Shown piece by piece: positions 56,270 through 64,000 of a DNA stretch of 64,000 nucleotides. A program made the translations under genes and the position numbers. The notes under the pieces were generated by a model. It made no database searches and was not told the origin of the DNA. It worked only from the letters and a program-made list of their open reading frames with translations. Origin of the DNA: Flintibacter faecis. GTDB taxonomy: Bacteria > Bacillota > Clostridia > Oscillospirales > Oscillospiraceae. The stretch lies in NCBI RefSeq assembly GCF_014287875.1, contig NZ_JACOPN010000002.1, forward strand, positions 62,001 through 126,000. The letters run 5' to 3'. How positions within the stretch are numbered: position 1 is the stretch's first letter; every line of letters begins with the position of its first letter.

Positions 56270-57295
56270 TTATTTCCCTCCGTTGGATCTCAATTTAGGA
56301 AAGAAGATGACAATCTTGAAGCTCTTTCCCCACTGGGAAGCTGCTTCCAGATGAAGATTTAGATCGTCGGCCATCTTCTTAACCAGGTAAAGTCCCATAC
56401 CGGTAGCCTTCTTTCTGCTGTCAGTAGAATCCCCGGTAAAGCCCTTTTGAAAAATGTACGGCAGATTATATTTTTTTACGCCAATGCCGTTATCTTCAAC
56501 AGAAAGGATATCTGCAGTCTCCGAATGTATCACGGAAATTGTAAGCATGGGACTATCGCTGCTATATTTGATGGCATTGCTAACGATTTGTCCCAACATA
56601 AACTGAAGTCCTCTACGGTCTGTATAGACTGTTTCAGATTGCAGTTTGTTGAGAATGACAAAATGCTTCTCTTCAAGAAGTGGGGCATAGTCCTCCAGAA
56701 CTTCACCCAAGCAGTCATTCAAATTGACATCCTCAAATCGGTAATCCTTTGTACTGCTCTTCAACCGGGCATAGTACAGCATCTGCGTGACATCCTCCTG
56801 AAGCTGACTGCGGACATAATCCAGCTTTGCTTGCAGGGAAGGAGAGATTTCATCGTTCCGGTTATCCAAGAGCATGGTCAGCAACGATAGGGGCGTTTTC
56901 GCTTCATGTGCCCAGCCCTCCACGTATTCTTCATAGTCCCGTAGGGCATCCGCCATATTGTTACTCTCGTTTTTGTATTCCCGTAAAACCGAAGCCAAAA
57001 ATCGGACAGATTCTCCTTCTTTCTGACCAATGGCACTGAGCAGCCGTTCTTCATTGCAGATGGTAGGATCACTGAGGAAATCTCGGAACAGTTCCATGTG
57101 GGTGTTCTCCCTCTTGTTTAGTACAAACAGAATCGCTGAAAACAAAAGGATGCTCGTCAGAACTACTAACCCGATCAAGGTTTGAAATACCTGAATGTCA
57201 GAAATCCAAAGAATGACAGCGCAAAAGCAATCCACGCCCAGCAGCAACAGAAGCCAGGGGTAGTACCGTTCTATCATGTGCCAAAGCTGCTTCAT
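56270..57295 (-). CDS. Sensor histidine kinase (BceS-type, intramembrane sensing)
   Basis: The 341-residue protein has two close membrane helices in the first 60 residues with almost no outside loop. The DHp domain has its phospho-histidine in AHEAKTPLSLL. ATPase motifs follow: N box (QIVSNAIKYSS), G1 (LSVEDNGIGVKKYN) and G2 (KATGMGLYLVKKMA). Kinases of this shape do not sense ligands directly but read the state of a Bce-type ABC transporter, here encoded upstream in the same run. It probably phosphorylates the regulator encoded four bases before it (ATGA overlap). Confidence 0.92.
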   Translation of the reverse strand: MKQLWHMIERYYPWLLLLLGVDCFCAVILWISDIQVFQTLIGLVVLTSILLFSAILFVLNKRENTHMELFRDFLSDPTICNEERLLSAIGQKEGESVRFLASVLREYKNESNNMADALRDYEEYVEGWAHEAKTPLSLLTMLLDNRNDEISPSLQAKLDYVRSQLQEDVTQMLYYARLKSSTKDYRFEDVNLNDCLGEVLEDYAPLLEEKHFVILNKLQSETVYTDRRGLQFMLGQIVSNAIKYSSDSPMLTISVIHSETADILSVEDNGIGVKKYNLPYIFQKGFTGDSTDSRKKATGMGLYLVKKMADDLNLHLEAASQWGKSFKIVIFFPKLRSNGGK

Positions 57296-57969
57296 AGAGA
57301 CACCTCCGCTTCCAAACGGTAGCCCATTCCTCGAACTGCAACGATTCGCTGCTTCATTTCAAGGGCGGACATCGTTTTTTTCAGCCGGGTTAGGTTAACC
57401 TGCAAGGCATTTTCATCTATGTATTCCGTGGTTCCCCATAGTGCCATGCAAAGCTGCTCCGTCGTGACCAGAGCATCGCCGCCGGACAAAAGAGCGACCA
57501 ACAGTTTTCCCTGATTTTTTGGAAGCACCACAGAGGTATTATGAATATAAAGCGTGTAGGTCTGCTGGTCTAACAGGAAATCTGGTCCCTCTATGAGATT
57601 GGTACGGCCTTCATACCTTTTGAGAATATTGGATACCCTGGCAAGAAGTCGATCTTTTCTGCACGGCTTCGTCAAATATTCATCGGCACCCAACTGGAAC
57701 GCTTGCAGTTCATCCTTTACCTGATCTCTGGAAGTCAGCACCAGGACGGGGATAGCAGTTTTATTCTTTAGCTCCTGGCAGATTTGAAAGCCACTGATCT
57801 CCGGCAAGTTCAGGTCTAAGATCACAAGGTCAGGGCGGAGGGCTGCCAGGAGCCGAGCGGCATCTTCAAACTCGGTAATTGCCTCCACAAGATAGCCGTC
57901 CTTTTGGAGCATATCGCAGAGTTCTTCCCGCATATAGACTTCATCTTCCACAACAGCAATTCTTTTCAT
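57292..57969 (-). CDS. Response regulator, OmpR family (BceR-type)
   Basis: The product has 225 residues from the ATG at 57969 (AAGGAGG site). The receiver domain has acidic residues in VVEDE, the phosphorylated aspartate in LVILDLNLPEISG, Thr in VLVLTSRD and Lys in YLTKPC. The C-terminal winged helix has the OmpR pattern (MALWGTTEYIDENALQVNLT, RIVAVRGMGYRLEAE). It likely activates the ABC transporter genes in response to peptide antibiotics. A palindrome in the promoter of the operon is a candidate site. Confidence 0.93.
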   Translation of the reverse strand: MKRIAVVEDEVYMREELCDMLQKDGYLVEAITEFEDAARLLAALRPDLVILDLNLPEISGFQICQELKNKTAIPVLVLTSRDQVKDELQAFQLGADEYLTKPCRKDRLLARVSNILKRYEGRTNLIEGPDFLLDQQTYTLYIHNTSVVLPKNQGKLLVALLSGGDALVTTEQLCMALWGTTEYIDENALQVNLTRLKKTMSALEMKQRIVAVRGMGYRLEAEVSL

Positions 57970-57988
57970 GACAGCACCTCCTTCCAAA

Positions 57989-60061
57989 TTATTCTTCTCT
58001 CTGCGGCTGCATCAGTGTCAGCAAATACCGATCACTGGAGCGCTTGACCACTCTCATATAAATATATTCTATCACGCAAAGTAGTAAAATCATAGCAGCA
58101 GATACAAGCAGCATTTCAGACACTGTCCCACGGGTTCGGGACGAGAGTATCCCTGTAAATAACGCCCTGACTCCAAACAGACTGCTGACAGCCGCAACCA
58201 ATACAGGAAGTCCCATAAACCAGGTAATTTGCTTTCCAGCAGACTGGCAAAGGGTTTCGTAAGTAGCTCCCAGGCGGATCAGGGTCTGGTATCTGCGCCC
58301 GGTTTTCTGCTGACTCATCAGGAACTGAACACCCACGATGGTGTTGGCAACTACCAGGAAAACAATCGCAAGATAGAGGGTAATATAACTGGATGCTATG
58401 GTGTAGAAAAGCTGACGACCTATATTCTGAAGATAGCTTTCATATTCAATGCCAGTTTCGTCCAGCTTCTCGTTCAAATCCAAATATGCAGTCATAAGGC
58501 TATTTCCATCCAGAGCCTGCTCACTGAGCACCGCATTGACATAGGTATCATACATTCCCTGGCTATAATATAGGAATGCTTCATCCGGAAGAATCAATGC
58601 AAAGGACAAGGTTATAGAACGGTCCGTGACCAAATTCACAGACTGAACCTCTCCTGTAAGATGAATCGGACTACCATCCAGTTCCACCTTGGGCTGTCCG
58701 GCCAATACTTGGTTCAGCATTGCGGTACGACTTACTGTAGTAAACTCTGTATCAATATAGACAGCGGCCTCCTTTTCGCCTAATTGGAGAGCCGGTTTGC
58801 CGGACAATTCCAACAAACGATTATAGTCCGATAAACAAATCAAATATGGGTATGTGGCATAACCAAGATTGTTCAGAAGGACATCCCGGTCTTCCGACTG
58901 GGGCAGGCTCCGAAGAGAGTCCATAACAGCGTCCATGCTGTAGGCATTATCATAATCTTCTGTGGTGCGAATACGCCCAACCCTCATTTCAAAAAGCTCT
59001 GAAAATTGATTTTCCAAACCGTTTTCTTTCAGGGCTGCCTTTATATTCGGAAGAACCTGCGATGAATCTTCTGCAGTATGATCTTCAAAAGTATAGTCGA
59101 TTACATGGCCAGAAGACAGGCTATTCGTTCCTGCAATTCCTACGCCCGCACCAAAACAACACAGCGCCGCCAGAATCAGCAGGGAGCTGATGGCCATGGA
59201 GGTTGACTGATGAATAACATTCTCCTGAATCTGCCGGAAGGTAAATACATGAAGCTGCTTATTTCCTTTTCCTTTCTTAACAATCAAAGCAATCAGCGCA
59301 CGCATCCCATAGAAAAGCAGCATCGTACCAACTATGCCCAACAGCAAAGTCAGTCCCATCATACTTACCTTTGTCCATGCAATTCCCTGAATCGCCATGT
59401 AGTAAGCCACTGCCAACATCACACTTCCGCATATAGCAGCCAGTCCATAGATAACAGATGGCATTTGCTTTTTGGGGCGGTTCGTTGGCTGGGATAGCAA
59501 AGTACCGATCTCCTGGCGGCTGATTCGTCCACTCAAAATCAGAAGTGCCGTCAGCTTAATTGCCAGAAATCCTGCCAGCGTCCATTCAATTGCAGACCAG
59601 GATAAAGAAAACTGATGACCGATGATCCCCATGCCTACCAGCTTGGCGGTGACAAGACTGACAATTTCTGAAAGCACCACAGCCACAGGTAAGCCTATGA
59701 GCATGGCAAGAATACTGGTCAGGAAATCTTCCGCCAGAAGCATACCAAACAGTTTACTTCTACGCATCCCCAACATTAGATAAACACCAAACTCATGCCG
59801 TCTGCGCTCGAACTGATACTTGCAGGCAAAATAGATCAAAAAGAACAGAATACCGAGGGTCATCCCATAAAACGCAGGAATCAGAAGCAGGAGTTTGTCA
59901 ACTGCGTCACTCTCCATTTTCTGCAAAAAGAGCATCACATCTTGAGTGGAGATGGAAAGAATCATGTAAAAGGCAACAATAGAAATCACCAGGGAGCTGA
60001 AAAACAGACCGTTTTCCTTTCGGCTGCGGTGGCTGTTCCGAAGAATGAGATTAGAGAACAT
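57989..60061 (-). CDS. Bce-type ABC transporter permease (FtsX-like)
   Basis: The 690-residue protein has ten predicted membrane helices and one large outside loop of about 210 residues between helices 7 and 8 (about residues 310-530), the hallmark of BceB-type permeases. FtsX-like pieces are FEFGVYLMLGMRRSKLFGML-like ERRRHEFGVYLMLGMRRSKL and QKTGRRYQTLIRLGATYETL. Such transporters free lipid II or undecaprenyl targets from peptide antibiotics and signal to their kinase. It overlaps the ATPase gene by 11 bases. The target drug is not known. Confidence 0.92.
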   Translation of the reverse strand: MFSNLILRNSHRSRKENGLFFSSLVISIVAFYMILSISTQDVMLFLQKMESDAVDKLLLLIPAFYGMTLGILFFLIYFACKYQFERRRHEFGVYLMLGMRRSKLFGMLLAEDFLTSILAMLIGLPVAVVLSEIVSLVTAKLVGMGIIGHQFSLSWSAIEWTLAGFLAIKLTALLILSGRISRQEIGTLLSQPTNRPKKQMPSVIYGLAAICGSVMLAVAYYMAIQGIAWTKVSMMGLTLLLGIVGTMLLFYGMRALIALIVKKGKGNKQLHVFTFRQIQENVIHQSTSMAISSLLILAALCCFGAGVGIAGTNSLSSGHVIDYTFEDHTAEDSSQVLPNIKAALKENGLENQFSELFEMRVGRIRTTEDYDNAYSMDAVMDSLRSLPQSEDRDVLLNNLGYATYPYLICLSDYNRLLELSGKPALQLGEKEAAVYIDTEFTTVSRTAMLNQVLAGQPKVELDGSPIHLTGEVQSVNLVTDRSITLSFALILPDEAFLYYSQGMYDTYVNAVLSEQALDGNSLMTAYLDLNEKLDETGIEYESYLQNIGRQLFYTIASSYITLYLAIVFLVVANTIVGVQFLMSQQKTGRRYQTLIRLGATYETLCQSAGKQITWFMGLPVLVAAVSSLFGVRALFTGILSSRTRGTVSEMLLVSAAMILLLCVIEYIYMRVVKRSSDRYLLTLMQPQREE

Positions 60062-60818
60062 TTGCGCTGCCCCCTCCCAGTTGCGCCATCACCTTCAGGA
60101 TGCGCCCGTAGAACTCCTGCTGGCTTTCGTCTCCACGCCGAAGCTCATGAAAGATCACGCCGTCCTGGATGAACAGAATGCGCTTGCAAAAGCTGGCGGC
60201 ATTGGAATCATGGGTTACCATCAGGATCGTAGCTTGTTCGTCACGATTCAGGCCGGACAGCTTCTCCATAAGACTTCTTGCGTTCTTAGAATCCAGCGCA
60301 CCCGTCGGTTCATCGGCAAGGATCATTTGGGGATGTAAGATCAGAGCCCTTGCTGCCGCAACACGCTGACGCTGGCCGCCGGACATCTTGGACGGAAACT
60401 TATCCAGAACATCAGTGATTTCCAGATAGTCAGCCAACTGCTTCAGCCGCTGGCTGCTTTCTGCTTCGGATACCCCATGCAAGGAAGTCGGGAGCAGGAT
60501 GTTTTCCCTGCCAGTCAGGTTGTCCAGCAATTCAAAGTTCTGGAATAGATAACCAACTTTTTTGCCACGGTACTCTGCAAGAGCCTTTCCCTTGAGGGAT
60601 TGCAGAGTATCGCCTTCCACCTGAATGCTTCCACCTGTGGGTTGAATCACAGTCGCAATACAATTGAGCAGTGTGGATTTACCGGAACCGCTGCTTCCCA
60701 TAATGCCGAGAAACTCTCCCGGCATCACCTGGAAGGTGATCCCATTCAGTGCCTTTGTTTGACTTGGCACATTGCCATAGATTTTTGTTAAATTTTCAAT
60801 ATTCAAAATGGGTTTCAT
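60051..60818 (-). CDS. Bce-type ABC transporter ATP-binding protein
   Basis: The product has 255 residues from the ATG at 60818 (GGAGGTATTC site). Walker A is GSSGSGKST, the Q loop is YLFQNFELLD, the signature is MSGGQRQRVAAARAL, and Walker B is MILADEPTGALDS. It belongs to the MacB/BceA class. It powers the FtsX-like permease encoded next. The four genes (ATPase, permease, regulator, kinase) form one overlapping leftward operon. Confidence 0.94.
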   Translation of the reverse strand: MKPILNIENLTKIYGNVPSQTKALNGITFQVMPGEFLGIMGSSGSGKSTLLNCIATVIQPTGGSIQVEGDTLQSLKGKALAEYRGKKVGYLFQNFELLDNLTGRENILLPTSLHGVSEAESSQRLKQLADYLEITDVLDKFPSKMSGGQRQRVAAARALILHPQMILADEPTGALDSKNARSLMEKLSGLNRDEQATILMVTHDSNAASFCKRILFIQDGVIFHELRRGDESQQEFYGRILKVMAQLGGGSANVL

Positions 60819-60846
60819 GTGAATACCTCCTATCATTTGTAATAAA

Positions 60847-60886
60847 ATGATAGCATGGGAACACAGCAAATACCACTTACAGTGGT
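60847..60886 (-). promoter_or_regulatory. Promoter and palindromic operator of the Bce-type operon
   Basis: On the minus strand TGCTATCAT forms an extended -10 (TATCAT at 60852-60847). ACCACTTACAGTGGT (60872-60886), a palindrome with 6-base arms and 3-base spacer, lies 20 bases upstream where a -35 would be. A response-regulator site is likely. Confidence 0.55.
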
Positions 60887-60895
60887 TGTAAGGAT

Positions 60896-62083
60896 TCAAG
60901 ATATAAGTGGCGGCTCAAGGGGGACGAGCATATATTTTGTAAGAGCATCAGGCGACAATGATAAAATATACCGGATCGCCTCCTTGGCAAACCAGTTCGT
61001 TTTAATTGTATCCCAATCAGCAAGTCGGATAATCTCTGCTGTGCCGTTCTCAAAATCAACTGAAATTTCGCCCCATTCGCCGTCGCAGTCTGCTTGATAT
61101 TCGTAGATTGCGGCGGCGATTTTCTTTTTGCGCTTGGTTTTGGTTTTCTGTTTCAGCCGGACAGCATGGAGCGCACCTTCGGCAACCAGCAGTTCTGTCA
61201 GTTTGTCCACCGCTTTCCGGTAGGCTCGCTCTGCACCGCTGGCTGTGCTGCCCTCAAACATAATCGCCAATTCTTCAAAAGTGGGGCGGTTCTTCCATGA
61301 GCCAACTCGCCCGCAGGTCATACAGATTGCTAACCGTTTTTCGAGCAAGGTCTGTTCCCGGTAATTCAGCTTCTCAAATGCCCGCTGTACCTTTTCTGCT
61401 TGTATGCCGTTCCAGAGGATGTCGGTATAGTTCCAGCTATCGTCAAGGGCTATATCCTCGCCTGTTTCCTCGCCGTCCTCGTCCGTTATATAGAACGGCT
61501 GCTGGTTGCGGATTCCACGGACAACTTTCAGATATTCTTCCGCAAGAGCAAGGTCGCAGTTATACTTCTTGGAAAACTGGTTGACCGCATCTTTGGTGTT
61601 ATGGTACAGCCACGCCATTGATCGCACCATTTTGTAATTGGTCAGAGAGGATACCGACCATTTTTCTTCGCCCATGCGGAAACGGAGCATAGAATCCCAG
61701 ATGAACGGATAGATGTATGTAGCATACTCCGCACCCTTGGCAGGATCATAGTCCATCAGCTTTTGGAGCATTTGCTCCCGGCAGGAGATCTTTATATCGA
61801 TAAATCGGTCTGTGTCGTACAGATTGCCGCCGTCCACACTGAGAAAGCCTTTGATGCGCTTGTTGAGCTGCGTTTCGTAGTGGTGCAGAAAGAACGAAAA
61901 ATATAGCAAATTCTTTTCCCGCAAAGCAGACAGGATATATTCATTCAGACTGTCCACCGCTGGCGGTTCCGGTTCCAGTTGGAAGATGCGCTCTGCCACA
62001 TAGGGGATGATGCCGTCACCGTGTGGATTAACTTGGTGCTTCGGTATGTATCCGGTCATGTTCCACGAAAAATCATTTAGCAT
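60896..62083 (-). CDS. Sigma-70-like protein of integrative-element type
   Basis: The product has 395 residues from the ATG at 62083 (GGGAGGTGC site). The middle (about 85-200) has sigma region-2-like helices (REQMLQKLMDYDPAKGAEYA, YATYIYPFIWDSMLRFRMGE). A later stretch (KVQRAFEKLNYREQTLLEKR, RPTFEELAIMFEGSTASGAE) resembles a region-4 HTH with a long insert. The C-terminal 90 residues form an extra domain (YEYQADCDGEWGEISVDFEN). Similar proteins occur in conjugative elements of gut Firmicutes. It could steer transcription of element genes. The assignment rests on patterns only. Confidence 0.6.
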   Translation of the reverse strand: MLNDFSWNMTGYIPKHQVNPHGDGIIPYVAERIFQLEPEPPAVDSLNEYILSALREKNLLYFSFFLHHYETQLNKRIKGFLSVDGGNLYDTDRFIDIKISCREQMLQKLMDYDPAKGAEYATYIYPFIWDSMLRFRMGEEKWSVSSLTNYKMVRSMAWLYHNTKDAVNQFSKKYNCDLALAEEYLKVVRGIRNQQPFYITDEDGEETGEDIALDDSWNYTDILWNGIQAEKVQRAFEKLNYREQTLLEKRLAICMTCGRVGSWKNRPTFEELAIMFEGSTASGAERAYRKAVDKLTELLVAEGALHAVRLKQKTKTKRKKKIAAAIYEYQADCDGEWGEISVDFENGTAEIIRLADWDTIKTNWFAKEAIRYILSLSPDALTKYMLVPLEPPLIS

Positions 62084-62118
62084 AGCGCACCTCCCTTCTA
62101 AGTAATCAGCGGGAATAA

Positions 62119-62826
62119 TTAACCATAATTCCAAGTTTGTCTTGCAGCATTTATATTATCCAGAAGAACAGATGCAGGATTTGCCTCGTAATAGTACGTG
62201 CTCATATCCAAAATGCCTTCTTCCATTTCACCCCACTCTGCTGTGCGAGAAACAAAGATTCTATTATATACACACCAATCGCATGTGGTGGTGAAAGCAG
62301 CAATATCTGCAAAGTCTTTTGGAAATACAATTCTTCTTCCATTTGATGTTGGCTTAAGATAGTTCTCCATTATTTCTTTGAAATTCTTCAGATCATAATC
62401 CGTAGCGTTTTCCAAAGCTTTACAGACAATCAATTCTTCGTGCGTGAATTCTGTAAGTGTTTCTAAATGGTTTGCAAGAATTAGACCATAAATAACGCAA
62501 ACCTTTGGGCATTCTGCATTTACGGTTTGTTTGAACAGATTGGCTACGATAATAGCCTTTTCCGGGCTGGAGTTTACATAGTTGTAAAGCTCGTTCAATC
62601 TTCTTTCGAGATTAAAGCCAGATGCAAGACCGTTCAGTAGATGGCCGAGTTTGAAGGTATTGTATTCAGATAGAAGATCATTTCCTATTCCGCCTACAAT
62701 TCCCGCAACTGGGTTTACTACGCCCAACACACCAATAGAGCCAGAACGGATTATTTTGGTCATAGGATTGTCCATAACCCGGCTAAGCGCATTCCCAATA
62801 TCAGTTAAATCATATTTCTGTGCCAT
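62119..62826 (-). CDS. Protein of unknown function
   Basis: The 235-residue product is not recognised. A Gly/Val-rich hydrophobic stretch (GSIGVLGVVNPVAGIVGGIG) near residues 28-47 could insert in or touch a membrane. The rest is mostly helical and contains a few cysteines (CPKVCVIYGL, TTTCDWCVY). It lies between the sigma-like gene (36 bases downstream) and the zinc-knuckle gene (10 bases upstream), all on the same strand, so the three are probably one operon. No toxin, nuclease or immunity motif was seen. Confidence 0.7.
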   Translation of the reverse strand: MAQKYDLTDIGNALSRVMDNPMTKIIRSGSIGVLGVVNPVAGIVGGIGNDLLSEYNTFKLGHLLNGLASGFNLERRLNELYNYVNSSPEKAIIVANLFKQTVNAECPKVCVIYGLILANHLETLTEFTHEELIVCKALENATDYDLKNFKEIMENYLKPTSNGRRIVFPKDFADIAAFTTTCDWCVYNRIFVSRTAEWGEMEEGILDMSTYYYEANPASVLLDNINAARQTWNYG

Positions 62827-62836
62827 TACATATTCC

Positions 62837-63943
62837 TCATTTCGTCCGTAATTTTGCTTCTTTCTTCAAAGCAGCCTGTCCCATCTCTTTTTCGTAATCA
62901 CCTTTGGCATAGGCGACATTGCTCAGCGCTCGAAGCATTTTATCCTTTGCCAGCTTTTTCATAACCTCTGCAAGATCAGCGTCCAGAGTACCACGCTTCA
63001 CATAGCGGTTTATGGTGTTCAGCCGTTTCTCATAAATCTGTTTCACCGGATGATCGTCCGCAAGCTCCCGTTGTTCTCTGCCTTTCAGGTTGCCGATCTG
63101 TCGGCAAGTGCGGTGCAGCTTGTCCCCCGGTGCATAGCCGCCGCAGTATTTGGTGTGCCTTGCGTTGGTGGTGAGGAACCACTTGCCGCAGATTTTGCAT
63201 TTTTTCGGGGCATGACCAACACATAAGCCCTCAAAAAGATCAGACCGGAACATCCCTACAAAGGATACATAGTGCATCCGCTTGACCAGCTTCGCAACTT
63301 TTTCGCCGGGACGGATGACCGATATATACTGAACGGAATTATTCAAAGTAGACATCCAGGCATTGCCCTCCGTGATAGAGAACTCCGGCGGAAAATAGTC
63401 GCCGAACATTTTTGCAAAACCCTCTGCGGTGCGTTCTGCTTCATTGCCGTCTGATTTTTCTGCAAAATCAAGCATGGCCGTTTGGTATTCCCCAAGGGAG
63501 TATGCCAGATGCCCGAAAACTGCGGTATAGCGTTGGAGCGTCATCGCATCGGCAAAGTTCTGGATTTCTTCAAATTGCAAAGAATTGGTTGCGGCTTTTA
63601 TGGCAAACTCCACATATTTCAGCGCATTGTCCACAGTAAAGACTTTTTCAATCCGTTCTCTGTGCTTTGAGATATTCATATAGGAGAACGGCGGTGTTGG
63701 ACTGAGAATATCAAGCATCGTCAGAGCAGCTTCCGTTGCAATAGGACAGAGTGCAGAAGCATCCTGTCCGGCGTTTAATATTCCAAGCAGCAGATTGATT
63801 TTCTCGCATTGCTCGTTCATCTTTGCGATGGTATCCGCAGGGACATTCAGCGCATCACAGGCAAGAGCGCCGACAGGAAGTGTTTTTCCCTCATATATGA
63901 CCGTATCCTGCCAAAAATCCAATGTCATCAGTTCTTGGTTCAT
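62837..63943 (-). CDS. DUF6076-like protein with zinc-knuckle motif
   Basis: The 368-residue protein is mostly helical for the first about 245 residues. A zinc motif then follows (KCKICGKWFLTTNARHTKYC, then GDKLHRTCRQIGN), resembling the CGNC-type treble-clef end of many small regulators. The last about 90 residues are highly basic and could bind nucleic acid. It resembles DUF6076 by memory. A GGAGGGGCAAG site precedes the ATG at 63943, so the start is firm. It heads the three-gene run with the unknown and the sigma-like proteins. Confidence 0.7.
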   Translation of the reverse strand: MNQELMTLDFWQDTVIYEGKTLPVGALACDALNVPADTIAKMNEQCEKINLLLGILNAGQDASALCPIATEAALTMLDILSPTPPFSYMNISKHRERIEKVFTVDNALKYVEFAIKAATNSLQFEEIQNFADAMTLQRYTAVFGHLAYSLGEYQTAMLDFAEKSDGNEAERTAEGFAKMFGDYFPPEFSITEGNAWMSTLNNSVQYISVIRPGEKVAKLVKRMHYVSFVGMFRSDLFEGLCVGHAPKKCKICGKWFLTTNARHTKYCGGYAPGDKLHRTCRQIGNLKGREQRELADDHPVKQIYEKRLNTINRYVKRGTLDADLAEVMKKLAKDKMLRALSNVAYAKGDYEKEMGQAALKKEAKLRTK

Positions 63944-64000
63944 GCTTGCCCCTCCTGTCCTGTTTTTTCATTTTCTTAATTCTATCATGCTAATGTAAAG
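63944..64000 (-). promoter_or_regulatory. Upstream region of the zinc-knuckle gene, cut by the window end
   Basis: AT-rich sequence with a -10-like TAGAAT on the minus strand (near 63983-63978). The matching -35 would lie at or beyond the window edge. Confidence 0.35.

Overview
The window reads as a chromosomal segment of a GC-rich, anaerobic, probably spore-forming Clostridia member of the Oscillospiraceae/Flavonifractor-Lawsonibacter kind. This is inferred from gene content and base composition, not from a marker-gene comparison. Pointers are GC-rich genes with strong GGAGG-type ribosome sites, SpoVT and a PdaA-like muramic-lactam deacetylase (sporulation), a flavodiiron protein and two Feo ferrous-iron systems (anaerobic life), and a surface protein with SLH anchors. 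AT-richer patches interrupt this background at about 4.1-6.3 kb, 14.7-16.3 kb, 24.4-25.9 kb and from 55.8 kb to the end.

Layout. 0-4.1 kb: end of a nitroreductase, a lipoprotein with Big_2 and DUF4358-like domains, and an MBOAT/DHHW pair for O-acylation of an exported polymer. 4.1-6.3 kb: a decayed mobile-element scar (recombinase tail, HTH membrane regulator, truncated replication-initiator-like gene, Cys-rich small protein). 6.3-9.4 kb: DUF308 membrane protein, sirtuin, a truncated AEC transporter and an aldehyde dehydrogenase. 9.5-12.1 kb: a FeoA-FeoB fusion with a Cys-rich partner. 12.2-14.7 kb: glycosyltransferase and glycerate kinase. 14.8-16.1 kb: sigma factor plus membrane partner. 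16.5-20.3 kb: polyprenyl-phosphate sugar transferase and O-antigen-ligase/polymerase-like protein. 20.4-23.1 kb: pabA-pabB-pabC for p-aminobenzoate. 23.3-25.6 kb: HTH membrane regulator and a second sigma/partner pair. 26.0-27.3 kb: MATE exporter.

27.4-35.3 kb is a catabolic cluster: YhcH, an IclR regulator, a TRAP transporter (DctP-DctQ-DctM), a divergent DHDPS/NAL-family lyase, a ribokinase-family kinase, a SIS isomerase and an RbsD/FucU mutarotase. Together they look like one uptake and breakdown route for a sugar or sugar acid that matches no textbook operon. 35.4-40.3 kb: PdaA-like deacetylase, L28, a lipoprotein, YigZ, HflX, a flavin reductase and L31. 40.6-43.7 kb: feoA-feoA-feoB and two small membrane peptides, then flavodiiron FprA. 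45.4-51.4 kb: a 1984-residue SLH surface protein. 51.5-55.6 kb: SpoVT, a membrane dipeptidase, Tex and a small zinc-ribbon protein.

At 55.73 kb a tRNA-Pro(GGG) marks a sharp change. Everything after it is AT-richer and has island character: a DUF6061-like gene, a Bce-type ABC transporter with its two-component system, a sigma-like protein, an unknown protein and a zinc-knuckle protein of DUF6076 type. The island runs off the window end, and no integrase is seen inside the window.
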